Program-made: the position numbers and the translations under genes
NCBI GenBank assembly: GCA_963675135.1
Contig: OY776129.1
Span: 58,482,845 to 58,546,844 of the forward strand
Length of the DNA stretch: 64,000 bases
From: Galeopsis tetrahit
Lineage: Eukaryota; Streptophyta; Magnoliopsida; Lamiales; Lamiaceae
Direction: 5' to 3'
Notes under the pieces: model-generated
Database searches by the model: none
Seen by the model: only the letters and a program-made list of their open reading frames with translations
What the model was told of the DNA's origin: nothing
Shown: piece by piece, positions 22,080-31,736 of the stretch
Layout of the letters: each line of letters starts with the position of its first letter
How positions within the stretch are numbered: the first letter of the stretch is position 1

Positions 22080-22520
22080 AAAATGGTTCTGATCCACAGA
22101 AAGATAATACTTGAGGAGAAACCTTCTAAGCTGTGAGAAACTTTTTTCTAAGGGCAGTGGAAATCTCTAAGGGCGATGGAAGGCTAGGTGGAAATCTTTG
22201 AGGGGTGGAAGCTAAAGGGTGGTGAGTGGAAATCTCAAAAGGGTTTTTAACTATTGTTAAAATAAGGGCTACGGTGAGAAAGGCGGTGAGAGAAACCTTC
22301 TAAGTGCGGTGGAAATCTCTAAGGGAAGGGCTGTGGAAGGCTAGAAATCTCTAAGGGCGGTGACTGGAAATCTCAAGAGGGTCTTTAACTATGGTTAAAA
22401 TAAGGGCTACTCAAGAGGGTCTTTAACTATGGTTAAAATAAGGGCTACTCAAGAGGGTCTTTAACTATGGTTAAAATAAGGGCTACGCTGAATAAGACTG
22501 TGAGAGAAACATAAGAGCCA
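22080..22520. repeat. Degenerate GGCGGTGGAAATCTC repeats
   Basis: Same class as 19830-20560. It includes three consecutive copies of a 48-bp unit with CAAGAGGGTCTTTAACTATG and AAAATAAGGGCTAC (about 22375-22490). Confidence 0.65.
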
Positions 22521-22698
22521 AAAGATCTCAAAAGAGTCTTTAACTATAAGACATAATATCACTTCAACAATTTCCACATCTTGTAATAAAGTGTCACCCA
22601 ACACCTTTTCCCCCCTTCAACAATTTCCACATCTTGTAATATCACTTCAACGTTTTTTCATTTTCATCTCACTACATTAAGATAAAATCAAATCAAGA

Positions 22699-23371
22699 AT
22701 GGGTTCATGCATCAGCAGATCAAAGAAGAAACTCAACGAACAAGTCCATGATAAGCTTGTAATATCACGACACCCTCCAATTTCTTCTTCACTACCAACA
22801 CAAATGACAACAATGCCCTTACATAATAAACCTCTTTCTCCAGCTCCATCTACTTCTTTTTCCTCATTCTCTTCTAGTTCCACCAACACCAAATCTTCCA
22901 CCATAGCTTCATCAATATCATCATCATCTTCGTCGTCATCTCTGTCTTCGTCTGCCTGTTCTTCCTCTGTTTTGATCGTAAAAGACCGCTCTTTTTCAAA
23001 CGAGTTTTTGTGGTCTTGTGTCGAGGATATTAATCCACATTCAGTTGGCCTTAAGGATCAAAATCTCGGAAAATCTGATTTGTCTCCAAAACAAGATTCT
23101 TTCCTACAATACTAATCCACTTTCTTCACCAAATTTGAAGCAAGAAAAGGCGACGATCACGCCTAAAAAACGCCTTCGTGCAAGTTCGCCAACTCTTGTG
23201 AGGCAAAAGAGTTTCAGAAAAGAGAGCTTAACACCTAACAGAGGCCTAAGATCACCTTCTCCTAGCCGAAGATTCAACGGGGAGAATAATCGAAACTTTT
23301 CAACGAATGGGACGTACCAAAATTCTTACAAGAGGCCAGTTTCGTCTAAAGGGAAAAATGCAATTACATGA
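22699..23371 (+). pseudogene. Plant serine-rich protein (MGSCISR family), frameshifted
   Basis: The first frame starts MGSCISRSKKKLNEQ, with Gly2 and Cys4 fitting N-myristoylation and palmitoylation. A long serine-rich middle follows (about residues 45-95), then DRSFSNEFLWSCVED, and it stops at 23113-23115. A second frame, shifted by one base, overlaps and continues the same protein: TPKKRLRASSPTLVRQKSF, LRSPSPSRRFNGENNR, ending GKNAIT. Together these would make about 225 residues, matching a family of plant serine-rich proteins of unknown function. A single indel near 23080-23115 separates the halves; an unrecognised tiny intron is the alternative. The gene interrupts a 59-bp repeat unit (AAGACATAAT on the left, GACTTCTTTATCAC on the right), so it was inserted into the repeats. 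Confidence 0.65.
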
Positions 23372-23479
23372 TGACTTCTTTATCACAAAATAAATTTGTA
23401 ACTATCATATAGTAAAAATATAAGACATAATGACTTCTTTATCACAAAATAAATTTGTAACTATCACATAGTAAAATAG

Positions 23480-24060
23480 TAAAAAATGGTTCTGATCCAC
23501 AGCCACAGAAAGATAATACTTGAGGAGAAACCTTCTAAGCGGTGAGAAACTTTCTAAGGGCGGTGGAAATCTAAACGGGCGGTGGAAGGCTAAGTGGAAA
23601 TCTCTAAGGGCGGTGGAAGCTAAAGGGCGGTGAGTGGAAATCTCAAAATGGTCTTTAATTAAATTAAAATAAGGGCTACGGTGAGAAAGGCGGTGAGAGA
23701 AACCTTCTAAGGGTGGTGGAAATCTATAAGGGAAGGGCGCTGGAAGGCTAGGTGGAAATCTCTAAGGGCGGTGGAAGGCTAAGGGCGGTAAGTGGAAATC
23801 TCAAAAGGATCTTTAACTATTGTTAAAATAAGGGCTACGGTGAGAAAGACGGTGAGAGAAACCTTCTAAGGGCCAAAAGATCTCAAAAGGGTCTTTAACT
23901 ATTGTTAAAATAAGAGCTTTAAGGGCTCAGGGTCTTTAACTATTGTTAGACGGTGAGAAAAGGGTTTAGGTGAGGATAAGTCTGATTCTGTAAAAAAAAT
24001 CATAAATCATTTAGCGATGTTTTAAAAAACAGGGGCGAGAACCTATAAGTGTGAGAACTT
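23480..24060. repeat. Degenerate GGCGGTGGAAATCTC repeats, third block
   Basis: Same order of sub-blocks as 22080-22520 and 19870-20560: GATCCACAG...AAAGATAATACTTGAGGAGAAACC, then the GGCGGTGGAAGGCTA reiterations, then GTGAGGATAAGTCTGATTCTG. No gene. Confidence 0.65.
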
Positions 24061-24581
24061 ATCTTCCTTTATGTACTTCATCTTTCTATTCTGTAAAACG
24101 TTTATGTAAACAAAAAAAATCAAATTATTTAGCTGTGTTTTAAGACAATACCCTACTATTCTTGAGGCAAAAGACTTCTATAAGTGTGAGAACTTATCTT
24201 AAGATTCTGCTATTCTGGAGACAAAGGACTTCTATAAGTGTGAGAACTTATTTCCAAAAAAAAAAAAATAATAAGTGTGAGAACTTATCTTAAGATTTTG
24301 TAAAAATGTTTATGAAAGCTAAAAAAATCATTGAGAAGTCATTCAAATTATTCAATCATTAATCATGATCTAATCAATACATAAAGAGATACGTACTGGA
24401 TAAGTGTGACAAACCTTATGAGCAGTAGGACGGTGAAAAACAGGTTTTAGGATAAGTCTAATTCTGTAAAATGTTTATATAAGTAAAAAAAACCATTTAG
24501 CTGTATTTTAAGACAATACTTACTTACTAGTACTTTACTGTTCTTAAGGCAAGAGATAGTTTTGAGGATGTTTATGTAAAC

Positions 24582-24676
24582 AAGATATGCCTAAGGTATT
24601 CATGAAATTTGTGCAAAACCAACCATTTGCTAAAAAAAAATCTGGTGGTAGTGGTAGTGGCATTGGCCTAGCTATT
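24582..24676 (+). pseudogene. ETR1: ETR1 fragment (kinase ATP-binding region), copy B
   Basis: Nearly the same as copy A (21047-21136) with a small internal duplication (GGTAGTGGTAGTGGCATTGG). Also flanked on the right by the same non-ETR1 sequence GCTATTCATCTAAAAGTTCG, so A and B are copies of one event followed by local duplication. Confidence 0.8.
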
Positions 24677-24887
24677 CATCTAAAAGTTCGAATTTGTAGT
24701 GAGGTTGAGAATTAATTCTTGTATATTAATTCCTCCTAACACTCCTCCTCACTTGTGGACCGAGTGCTTTCAAACCCAGTTAAAGAATTTCGTCTCGTCT
24801 AAAAATACGAAGTTGTAGTGAGATTGAGAATTAATTCTTATATATTAATTTCTCCTAACAGAATCCCTTCGCGATCAAATGAGTCGT

Positions 24888-24965
24888 AGATTTCAGTTTT
24901 GCACAAAGGTGCAGGAAATCAAATGAAGGTAATTTTTTTTATTCTGGGCTTAAAAGTTATTGTGA
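24888..24965 (+). pseudogene. ETR1: ETR1 fragment (region after the kinase domain)
   Basis: TTTCAGTTTTGCACAAAGGT and CAGGAAATCAAATGAAGGTA, through CTGGGCTTAAAAGTTATTG, match 63325-63402 of the ETR1 pseudogene. Directly after it comes the repeat shared with 2290-2560. Confidence 0.75.
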
Positions 24966-25168
24966 TGGATGGAAAACCGTTGTCTTTGGTTTTTAATTGA
25001 CGTTTGTCACGTTGCACTATTTTAATGTCTCAAAATGGAAAATACAATATTATATATTTATGTAAACTAATGATTTCACTACTTTTAAAATTCATAGTAA
25101 CACTTTAATCATGTAGGATTATACTTTTAACCTACTTTTCTTTAATTAAAAAAATTACTACGGAAGTA

Positions 25169-25429
25169 CTCCCTCCATCCATGAAAAGTAGGGACATGGG
25201 GATGGGACACAAATTTTAAGAAAATGGTAGATAAAGTAGATAAAGTAAGGGTATTATAGGGTATTGTGGGGTCCATTGTGAATAAAGTGATTGTTTAGGA
25301 ATAAAATTGATGGCAAATTGAGTAATTAAGTGATAGTTGAAGGGTGATAGATTCATAAAGTGCATGAGACTACATTTGGTGGACAAAGAATATGTGTCAA
25401 ATGAGACTACTTTTCGTGGACGGAGGGAG
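25169..25429. mobile_element. Stowaway-type MITE
   Basis: Termini CTCCCTCCATCCATGAAAAG and CTTTTCGTGGACGGAGGGAG (inverted), each flanked by TA. Confidence 0.85.
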
Positions 25430-25999
25430 TATAACTTAAGAATGCAGGAACAAGAACTGAATAATTGGAGAAAAATGATTTGATAAACCATCGACATTTA
25501 TGTGAACTTGATAAATTACGTAATCTTCATACCACTTTCAATATACTTTTACAAATCACTATAGACAATACTCCATGTTATCATGTTTTAAAAAGCTTAA
25601 CATCAACAATATTGATTTTACAAAATAAAAACAAGACGAATACTTTCTCAATGTAAAAGAAAGAATTTGATGCTCTCAATTCATAATTTGTTGAAGAAGG
25701 ACAAAAAAAAAAAAAAAAAAAAATCTCAATTCATGAGAGAATTTGAAACTGAAAGCTCAATAAGCTACACACTGTTTACCCTCGATCGTAATATAATATT
25801 TTGTTATTGTTAGTAGTGAAAGAAAAGTAAGAGAGAGAAGAAAGTAGGAGAGAGAATGAGTGTGTGAAATAAAAGTAAGAGAGATAGTGATTTGATTGTA
25901 TAAAAATAGGTGTGCAGGTGTATTATAGGGGTGGATTGATATTTGGATCGAAATGAATTGAAAGAAATTGGACTGGGATTGGGCCAATCCAAATCCAAA
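25430..25999. repeat. Partial third copy of the 4078/10428 block, then AT-rich spacer
   Basis: ATAACTTAAGAATGCAGGAA, CATCGACATT and AAGACGAATACTTTCTCAATG recur in the order seen at 4090-4460, with gaps. 25790-25999 is unrecognised AT-rich sequence leading into the GC-rich block; a weak frame here is not supported. Confidence 0.55.
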
Positions 26000-26420
26000 A
26001 CAAACACCGCCTAATTTTTCAGCCACCCACCCTCACTCTCCATTCTCCCTACCCCACCGCCGCTCAGCATCCCGCCGTCGCACGTTGGCACCTTCCAGCC
26101 ACCGCCGTCGCTCATCGCCACCGCCCAGCCTAGCGCTGCCTCTCTTTCTCTCCCGCCGCTGCCCACGTCTCCGCCGCCCTTCTTCCTCCCGTCCAAGCCT
26201 GAGCAGACCCCCCCCTCTCCCTTCTCCTCTCGCAGCCCCCAGCTCCATCGCCACTGCCCCACTTCGCCGCTGCCCTTCCCCCTCCCGTCGCAGCCCCGTC
26301 GCCGCCGTAGGTAAGTTTTTTTTTTTTCTTCATTTTTTGGATCTGAATCTTGATTCTTGCATAGTAGATCTGGTGTTCATTTTGTTTTGATTTTGAATGA
26401 GAATCTTGCATTTTTTCCGT
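26000..26420 (+). promoter_or_regulatory. GC-rich first-exon/promoter block, copy 3 of 3, upstream of UXT-like gene
   Basis: The same CCACCCTCACTCTCCATTCT start and CGCCGTAG|GTAAG donor as copies 1 and 2, but longer. It has an extra CCGCCGTCGCACGTTGG segment and a longer GCAGCCCC region, so it may be closest to the original. It lies about 300 bp before a second 5'-UTR-like exon (about 26700-26790) of the UXT-like gene and could be an alternative first exon or promoter for it. Confidence 0.45.
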
Positions 26421-26699
26421 TGGATTTACTGTGATTTGGATTGAAAAAAATCGATTTTTTTCTCTGGTTTTGTGCCATGATTTTTCTTCTCTGTTTTTTT
26501 TCCCGATTTTTTTACCTTTTCTCGGAAAATAGTTTCGAAATATCAGACTGTGGTGACTCATCGTCGTCGGCGACTCAGGGGTGGGTGGAGTGTACACTTT
26601 AATTGTATTTTAATTTAATTGATGGAAGGGCAATGCAGTCTCTCTATATGTAATTTTTTTTTTGAATTTTTTTTGTTGGGGTGAAGACATAAAAAAAAG

Positions 26700-26792
26700 G
26701 GGCATTTAGCGGTGGTCTTTGTAGAGAGGCTAATCGCAAAGAGCAGTCCACCCTAAGTCCTATCCTAGAGCCCTATTTTCCGGCGACTCCGG
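26700..26792 (+). promoter_or_regulatory. Probable 5' UTR exon of the UXT-like gene
   Basis: GGGGCATTTAGCGGTGGTC through TTTTCCGGCGACTCCG ends at a good donor, G|GTAAGCC, and is followed by an intron of about 880 bp to the coding exon at 27676. It has no ATG in frame with the protein. Inferred from splice signals only. Confidence 0.4.
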
Positions 26793-26937
26793 TAAGCCAT
26801 TTGTTTTCTGGAATATTAATGTTTAACCGAGGAACTTGTTGGGTCAAAAACCTTCTTCGTAACCCAGTCATATCAACTGCTCAAAGACTTCCTCAATCAG
26901 TCAATGGGACAACACTCTTCCCCTGTTAGATCAGCTA

Positions 26938-26980
<43 letters not shown>
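26938..26980. repeat. (GT)n/(GA)n microsatellite
   Basis: TGTGTGTGTG directly followed by a run of GA repeats inside the first intron of the UXT-like gene. Confidence 0.9.
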
Positions 26981-26982
<2 letters not shown>

Positions 26983-27682
26983 ATTCCTTCTTTTGGGCCC
27001 GTTGGAATATCAAAGAGAACTGTTTTCTTTATCTAGAAATTAGCCCTTTTGGTCTTTCTGTGGTTTTTTAATCTATTCACTGTACAAATCATGGCCTAAT
27101 CAATGTAGCCTAATTTGAGCCTAAACCAATTAGTAGTCTCTCTGTCTTTGAACAATGACCTAATATGATATACAATTATTCAACTTACCTGAAGATTGTT
27201 GGCTTTATGTTTACATTGCCCTGGTGAATGTGAGACTTTGGGGTTTTATCATGGTTTCTGATGTTAATGTATTTTGAGTTTGGTTTCTGATTACCATTAT
27301 AAAGCCCAAACTTCAGACTTACCACCCCAACTATTCCCTCATGTTGCCATTTAAACTTCTTGTCCATACTTGATTATGCCTCTCTTTTTTTGTGTTCTTT
27401 TCACTTGATATCAGTATGCTATTTATTTGTCATTGCTCCCAAAGATATAATACTTTCTTTTCGAGTACATATAAGGTGGAATTGAAAGATAAAGTGGAAA
27501 TGCCCATACTTGCATGAATATTTTGCTTGCAAAAGGAGTTTTGAATTCAAATAAATTAGTCTGATGTTCAATGAATATATTTCCACACTGGCTCTCAGCA
27601 GATTCTATGTGCTGTTTTTCCTGTCCCATCACTCTAAAATGATTGACCTTGTAATCTCAATTCATCATGTTATAGGGCTGAT

Positions 27683-29158
27683 ATGGATAGTTTGCAACGA
27701 GCGAAAGTAAGGAAGTACGAGGAATTTGTAGACCGTCGCTTGAAACCTGATCTTGTGCATGCTATTGCTGAACGGTATTTTTCCTTCCTAAATTTTCTGA
27801 TATCTCGTTCACAGTATATTTCCCAAAAGAAGACTCCAAAGATTTGACTTTTAACAGTTGTTTTCCAGGGATAAGGTCTTTGAGCAACAGAAGACTTTGT
27901 ATCCTTCATGTTCTGTTCATTCATCTTTTGGTGGTTTTTATCTTAAAATCAGGCTCCAAGAATCATTGCTAGATTTTTCGAGCATACGATTGGTAACTAA
28001 TCTCACAGTGTGAAATTCTCTATGCACTAAACAATGAATTTGCTTTTCTTAGCTTGACCCCTGTAGCTCTGATCTGAGGAGAAACATTGAGAACTTGGAG
28101 AAGAACAGTGTTACCAGTCTGAAGACGTTGGTTAACCTAGGCTCTGAAGTCTATATGCAAGCTGATGTGTATGCCTACATTCTCTTAGAAGTGCTCATTA
28201 AATGTCTATATATATTTATATAAAGGATCTTTTATTGTCATCAATATGCAGCAGATGCTACACTTAGTCACATGTGACAAAGCTCACAATGTCGAGCCTG
28301 TAACCTTGTAAAATATTTACATTGCTTTTCTTCACAGTCTTAAACTTGAAGCAGAGAATGGTAAACAAATAGAGGAAACATGAACCTTTCTTAAATGTCA
28401 AAAGTGGAGTACAAATACGTGGATAGTTTCTGACAGTTAATTGAAGTTTATTAGTATTAGATAGAAGATTTAAAATTTTGCAAGACCCTTGAAATTGGAT
28501 CTTGATCAACATATGTTGATCTTGTCTGGGGTAGTAAATTAATGTTGACTATGGTGATTTTTTTCTTCATGTTTTCAGGCCAAATACGCAGCATATATTT
28601 GTGGATGTTGGGCTTGGATTTCATGTGGAGTTTACATGGTTGGAAGCTCTAAACTTTATTGCCGTTAGGGAGGAAAATTTATCCAGGTTTATTTACCTCC
28701 TATGAAAAAGATGCTCTTTAAACTGAGTTTGCATTTTGTTGCTTTATTTATGACATTTTTGGAACTATATGCTCAAACTCATAATGTGACGAACCTGAGA
28801 TTACTCTCTATCTTCCTGTAGGCAAATAGAAGAGTACACTCGCCTAATTGCAGCAATAAAAGCTCAGATCAAGATTGTAAGTATGCAAATTTTTTGCTCA
28901 ATATCATATTCTTTCAGTTCATGTGAAGGTGTACCAAGAAAAGAACTTATTTTATGAAATGGTTTTCTTATTCACTTGAGAAATGGCATTTGTTACACTT
29001 CATGCTTCTCTCAGTTGTTATTCACTGTATAGGTGCTACTATTTTGTTGAGACGTTTTCATTTTGCTATGAAATCGAAATACATTTTAGTTTTAAAGATA
29101 ACAAAATCATTGTCCGATGCAGGTATGCGAAGGAATAAGGGAGCTACTCCAGCTATAA
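27683..29158 (+). CDS. UXT: UXT-like prefoldin alpha family protein
   Basis: Six coding exons (27683-27774, 27869-27898, 28067-28168, 28579-28686, 28822-28876, 29123-29158) join in frame to 140 residues. Start MDSLQRAKVRKYEEFVDRRL; later RRNIENLEKNSVTSLKTLVN, then SEVYMQADVPNTQHIFVDVG, then EEYTRLIAAIKAQIKIV, ending EGIRELLQL. The two helical ends around a central beta stretch are the prefoldin-alpha fold; animal UXT belongs to a prefoldin-like (R2TP/URI1) chaperone complex, and the plant protein is presumed similar. Acceptor choice at 28067 (CTGTAG|CTCTGATCTG) gives the conserved QKTFSDLRRN junction. An earlier acceptor at 28052 would need an extra exon at 27957-28000 and adds non-conserved residues. 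Intron 3 (28169-28578) is the longest after the first coding exon. All parts look intact, so I consider it functional. Confidence 0.9.
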
Positions 29159-30038
29159 GTGTGTCTCTAAGTTAAAAAAAACCCTATTTTAGTGATGGTG
29201 AATCATTTGCTATGCATATTATATTATCATATTAAATCCCTAGTTCAGAGTTGGAAAACCTGGAGTCCTGTATTATTTTCATCTTGATTTTTGAACTTAA
29301 TTTAAAATCATGTAGAAAAGGAAATTTTGTTCTGATAAAAGAATTTCGGGAGCAGAAATTAAGTTTTGAAATCACATATTCAAGAATCAAGATGACGATG
29401 GTGGTAATATATTATGTATGTATATGTGATATTGGTGGTATGTATTTTGGTTGTGCAGGGTATAGGATTGAGACTTGTGAATTTACATTTGAGATAGAAA
29501 CATTCTTTAGATGGATCTTTCAAACTCATCGACTGTTGTCTAAATTGCTTTTCCAATCCATAATCACTGGTCACCCATACACGCCTCTGCCTTGTCGATT
29601 TTCGCACTTCTGTGTGATTTTCCTTGGGAAATGCAAAGGAAAATGAGTAGTATTATAAGAAGTAAAAGTAAAAAAAAAAAAACAAAAACGAGGGGTTACC
29701 GTTACATCCTGATCAAAATATAAAACACCCCTTGAAGAATTTAAAAGCAGAAGAACGGCTCTACAAACAGGGCGTAATTGCAAGCATCTTGCTTCAATAC
29801 TGTAATTGGTTTTATTATTGTTTTCTACTTTTTTTTGCACATAGAGCAAATTCTTTATAAAGATTATGTACCTTCACTCCAATCCAATTTCGGGTTTTCC
29901 CAGGAGGCAGGAGCCTTCCGGCAGGGCTGATCTAGCATACTCAAGTGTGAGGGTGAAGTTTATGTTTTAAAGGTTTGCAAAATTATGATACGGACGAATA
30001 AGACACAAAAGTGCAAAATGACGGTAGAATGTTAAATA
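29159..30038. other. 3' flank of the UXT-like gene, no further gene seen
   Basis: Probable 3' UTR followed by AT-rich sequence. A 131-codon plus-strand frame (29251-29646) and an overlapping minus-strand frame have no recognisable domain, and their composition is like untranslated DNA, so I do not call them genes. Confidence 0.5.
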
Positions 30039-30272
30039 CTCCCTCTATCCATCAAAAGTGTGCTCACTTTTTTTTATATATGTTTTTAAAAAAATCACAT
30101 TTTAATTATAAAGAATATATTTAATATAATGAGTATAAAATATATTTGGTAGATACTCAATCTTGTTAGTAAAGTAAAAAAAATATTCAAAAGTTAACTA
30201 TTTAAATAGAATAAGCACGTTTTTTGTGGACCCAAAAAAAGAAATGAACACACTTTTGGTGGACGGAGGGAG
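30039..30272. mobile_element. Stowaway-type MITE
   Basis: Termini CTCCCTCTATCCATCAAAAG and CTTTTGGTGGACGGAGGGAG (inverted), with flanking TA; AT-rich interior. Confidence 0.85.
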
Positions 30273-31736
30273 TATCACAAATGACGGTAGGATGCTTCAA
30301 TAAATCATAGTTAAAAAACAGGTTAAATAACCAAAAAAAAAAAAAGGCAAACTTTGCAAGTGGGCCCACAAATTCATCATTTTTGTCCCTTTGATGCATC
30401 AAGTATTACCACAATAAAAAGAGTTTGGCTTGACTGTAGACGAATCTAATAAAATTAACATAATTTTTTTTTAAATTATCGAACTTAATAAATCAAGCTT
30501 AAAAGTTAAATCAACACTTTAATAAATCGAATATTTAGCAAACTATATGAATAAATTAAATTTAATCTTTAACCAGTCAAGTCGAGAACTCGATTGGGTT
30601 TGTGCACTATTCGCGGGTTGGGTCATAAATTATACGGATTGCTGGACCTTTTCCCAATGCGCTATTTCGAGCCTGTACTAAGTGCGCTTCTTTCCATCAA
30701 GTTTTCTTCATAAGTCGCTGGCACCATGTAAACGCGATTCTAACTTCATTGATGTTGATAAAACAAAATGAAAACTGGCGGGTAAACTCCCCTCCCCGCC
30801 ACTGCCGCAAACACACAAGGAAAGGTGGATGCCGTAAAAGCTGAAACTTAGGGTTTTCAACGTTTCAGATTCTAAAATCACCTGTAAGTTTAACTATTTC
30901 CTACTGCATTCTTCTATTAAACTACTTGCAGACTAGAATGATTTAGGGTTTCAGACTTGAATGATCGAGGAATCATTCCCATTAGTAATGCTTGAATGAA
31001 ATAAGTTTGTTTGATTACCTGCCTTCCTCCTCCTTGTAATCATTTCAGCCCCCAATAAAAAATAAACCTCTCGCCCACTCCTATTTATTCTCTCGTCAAT
31101 TTCGTCGCTCGTTTCTCTGGTAAGCTTACTTTTCCCCAATTTTTCTTCAGCATTGGAAGAACATGAACCCAAACATTTAATACCCCTGTATATAGTTTAC
31201 TCATTTATTTGTTTCACCTTCTACGGAAAGCTGGGTCATGACAATTAATTAAGAATTGGGAAGTAAGTGTTTGCATTCACCGTTTCATGGTAAAGTTGAT
31301 GTATTTGATGCTGGTTCTTGAATATGTTTCATTCTAAGCTATAGCCCAAGTATTTTTAGGACTATCTTAAGAGCTTTGTGTTTTGATCCCTTGAAATAAA
31401 ACATCTACAGCTGAAGTTCTCATCAAAAGGCTAAAAGTGAAAGTTGCTGATTCTCCAACACTTGCTTTAATCTTATTATATTTAACTTTATTCCAATTAG
31501 GCTTCATTCATCCATGCTGCATGATATGTCTATTCATTTATATGTACATCTTATCACAACGTTGGACATTATTGAATCAAATCTGTATTAGTGAACTTCG
31601 ATTGGATAGAACAACATTTGCAAGATTATGTGAAATGGCAAGAGACGCTGAGAATTTAAAATCTGTTAACTATAGTAGTATTGTAATTGTTGCACTCATG
31701 GATTTTCTCTTATTTTGATGTATGCTAATAGTCCCG
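30273..31736 (+). promoter_or_regulatory. Promoter, 5' UTR and first introns of the RNase H2B gene
   Basis: Gap before the start codon. 30840-31115 looks like leader sequence: TTAGGGTTTTCAACGTTTCAG and CTCGTCAATTTCGTCGCTCG ending at TTCTCTG|GTAAGC (about 31120). This suggests a non-coding first exon spliced to the coding exon at 31731 (acceptor ATGCTAATAG). No clear TATA box. Short frames in 31437-31718 lie in the intron and have no family. Confidence 0.4.

Noticed and set aside
27957..28000. Possible extra exon of the UXT-like gene (LLQESLLDFSSIRL)
   Set aside because: Skipping it and using the CTGTAG acceptor at 28066 gives the conserved QKTFSDLRRN junction; the extra residues are not seen in the family as I know it.
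29251..29646. 131-codon plus-strand ORF after the UXT-like gene
   Set aside because: No domain, cysteine- and phenylalanine-rich as expected from AT-rich untranslated DNA, overlaps another ORF on the opposite strand.
30951..31172. Minus-strand ORF beginning MGSCSSN, like a myristoylated protein
   Set aside because: Lies across the leader exon of RNase H2B on the other strand, short, and without any other conserved block; resemblance to MGSCISR is chance.
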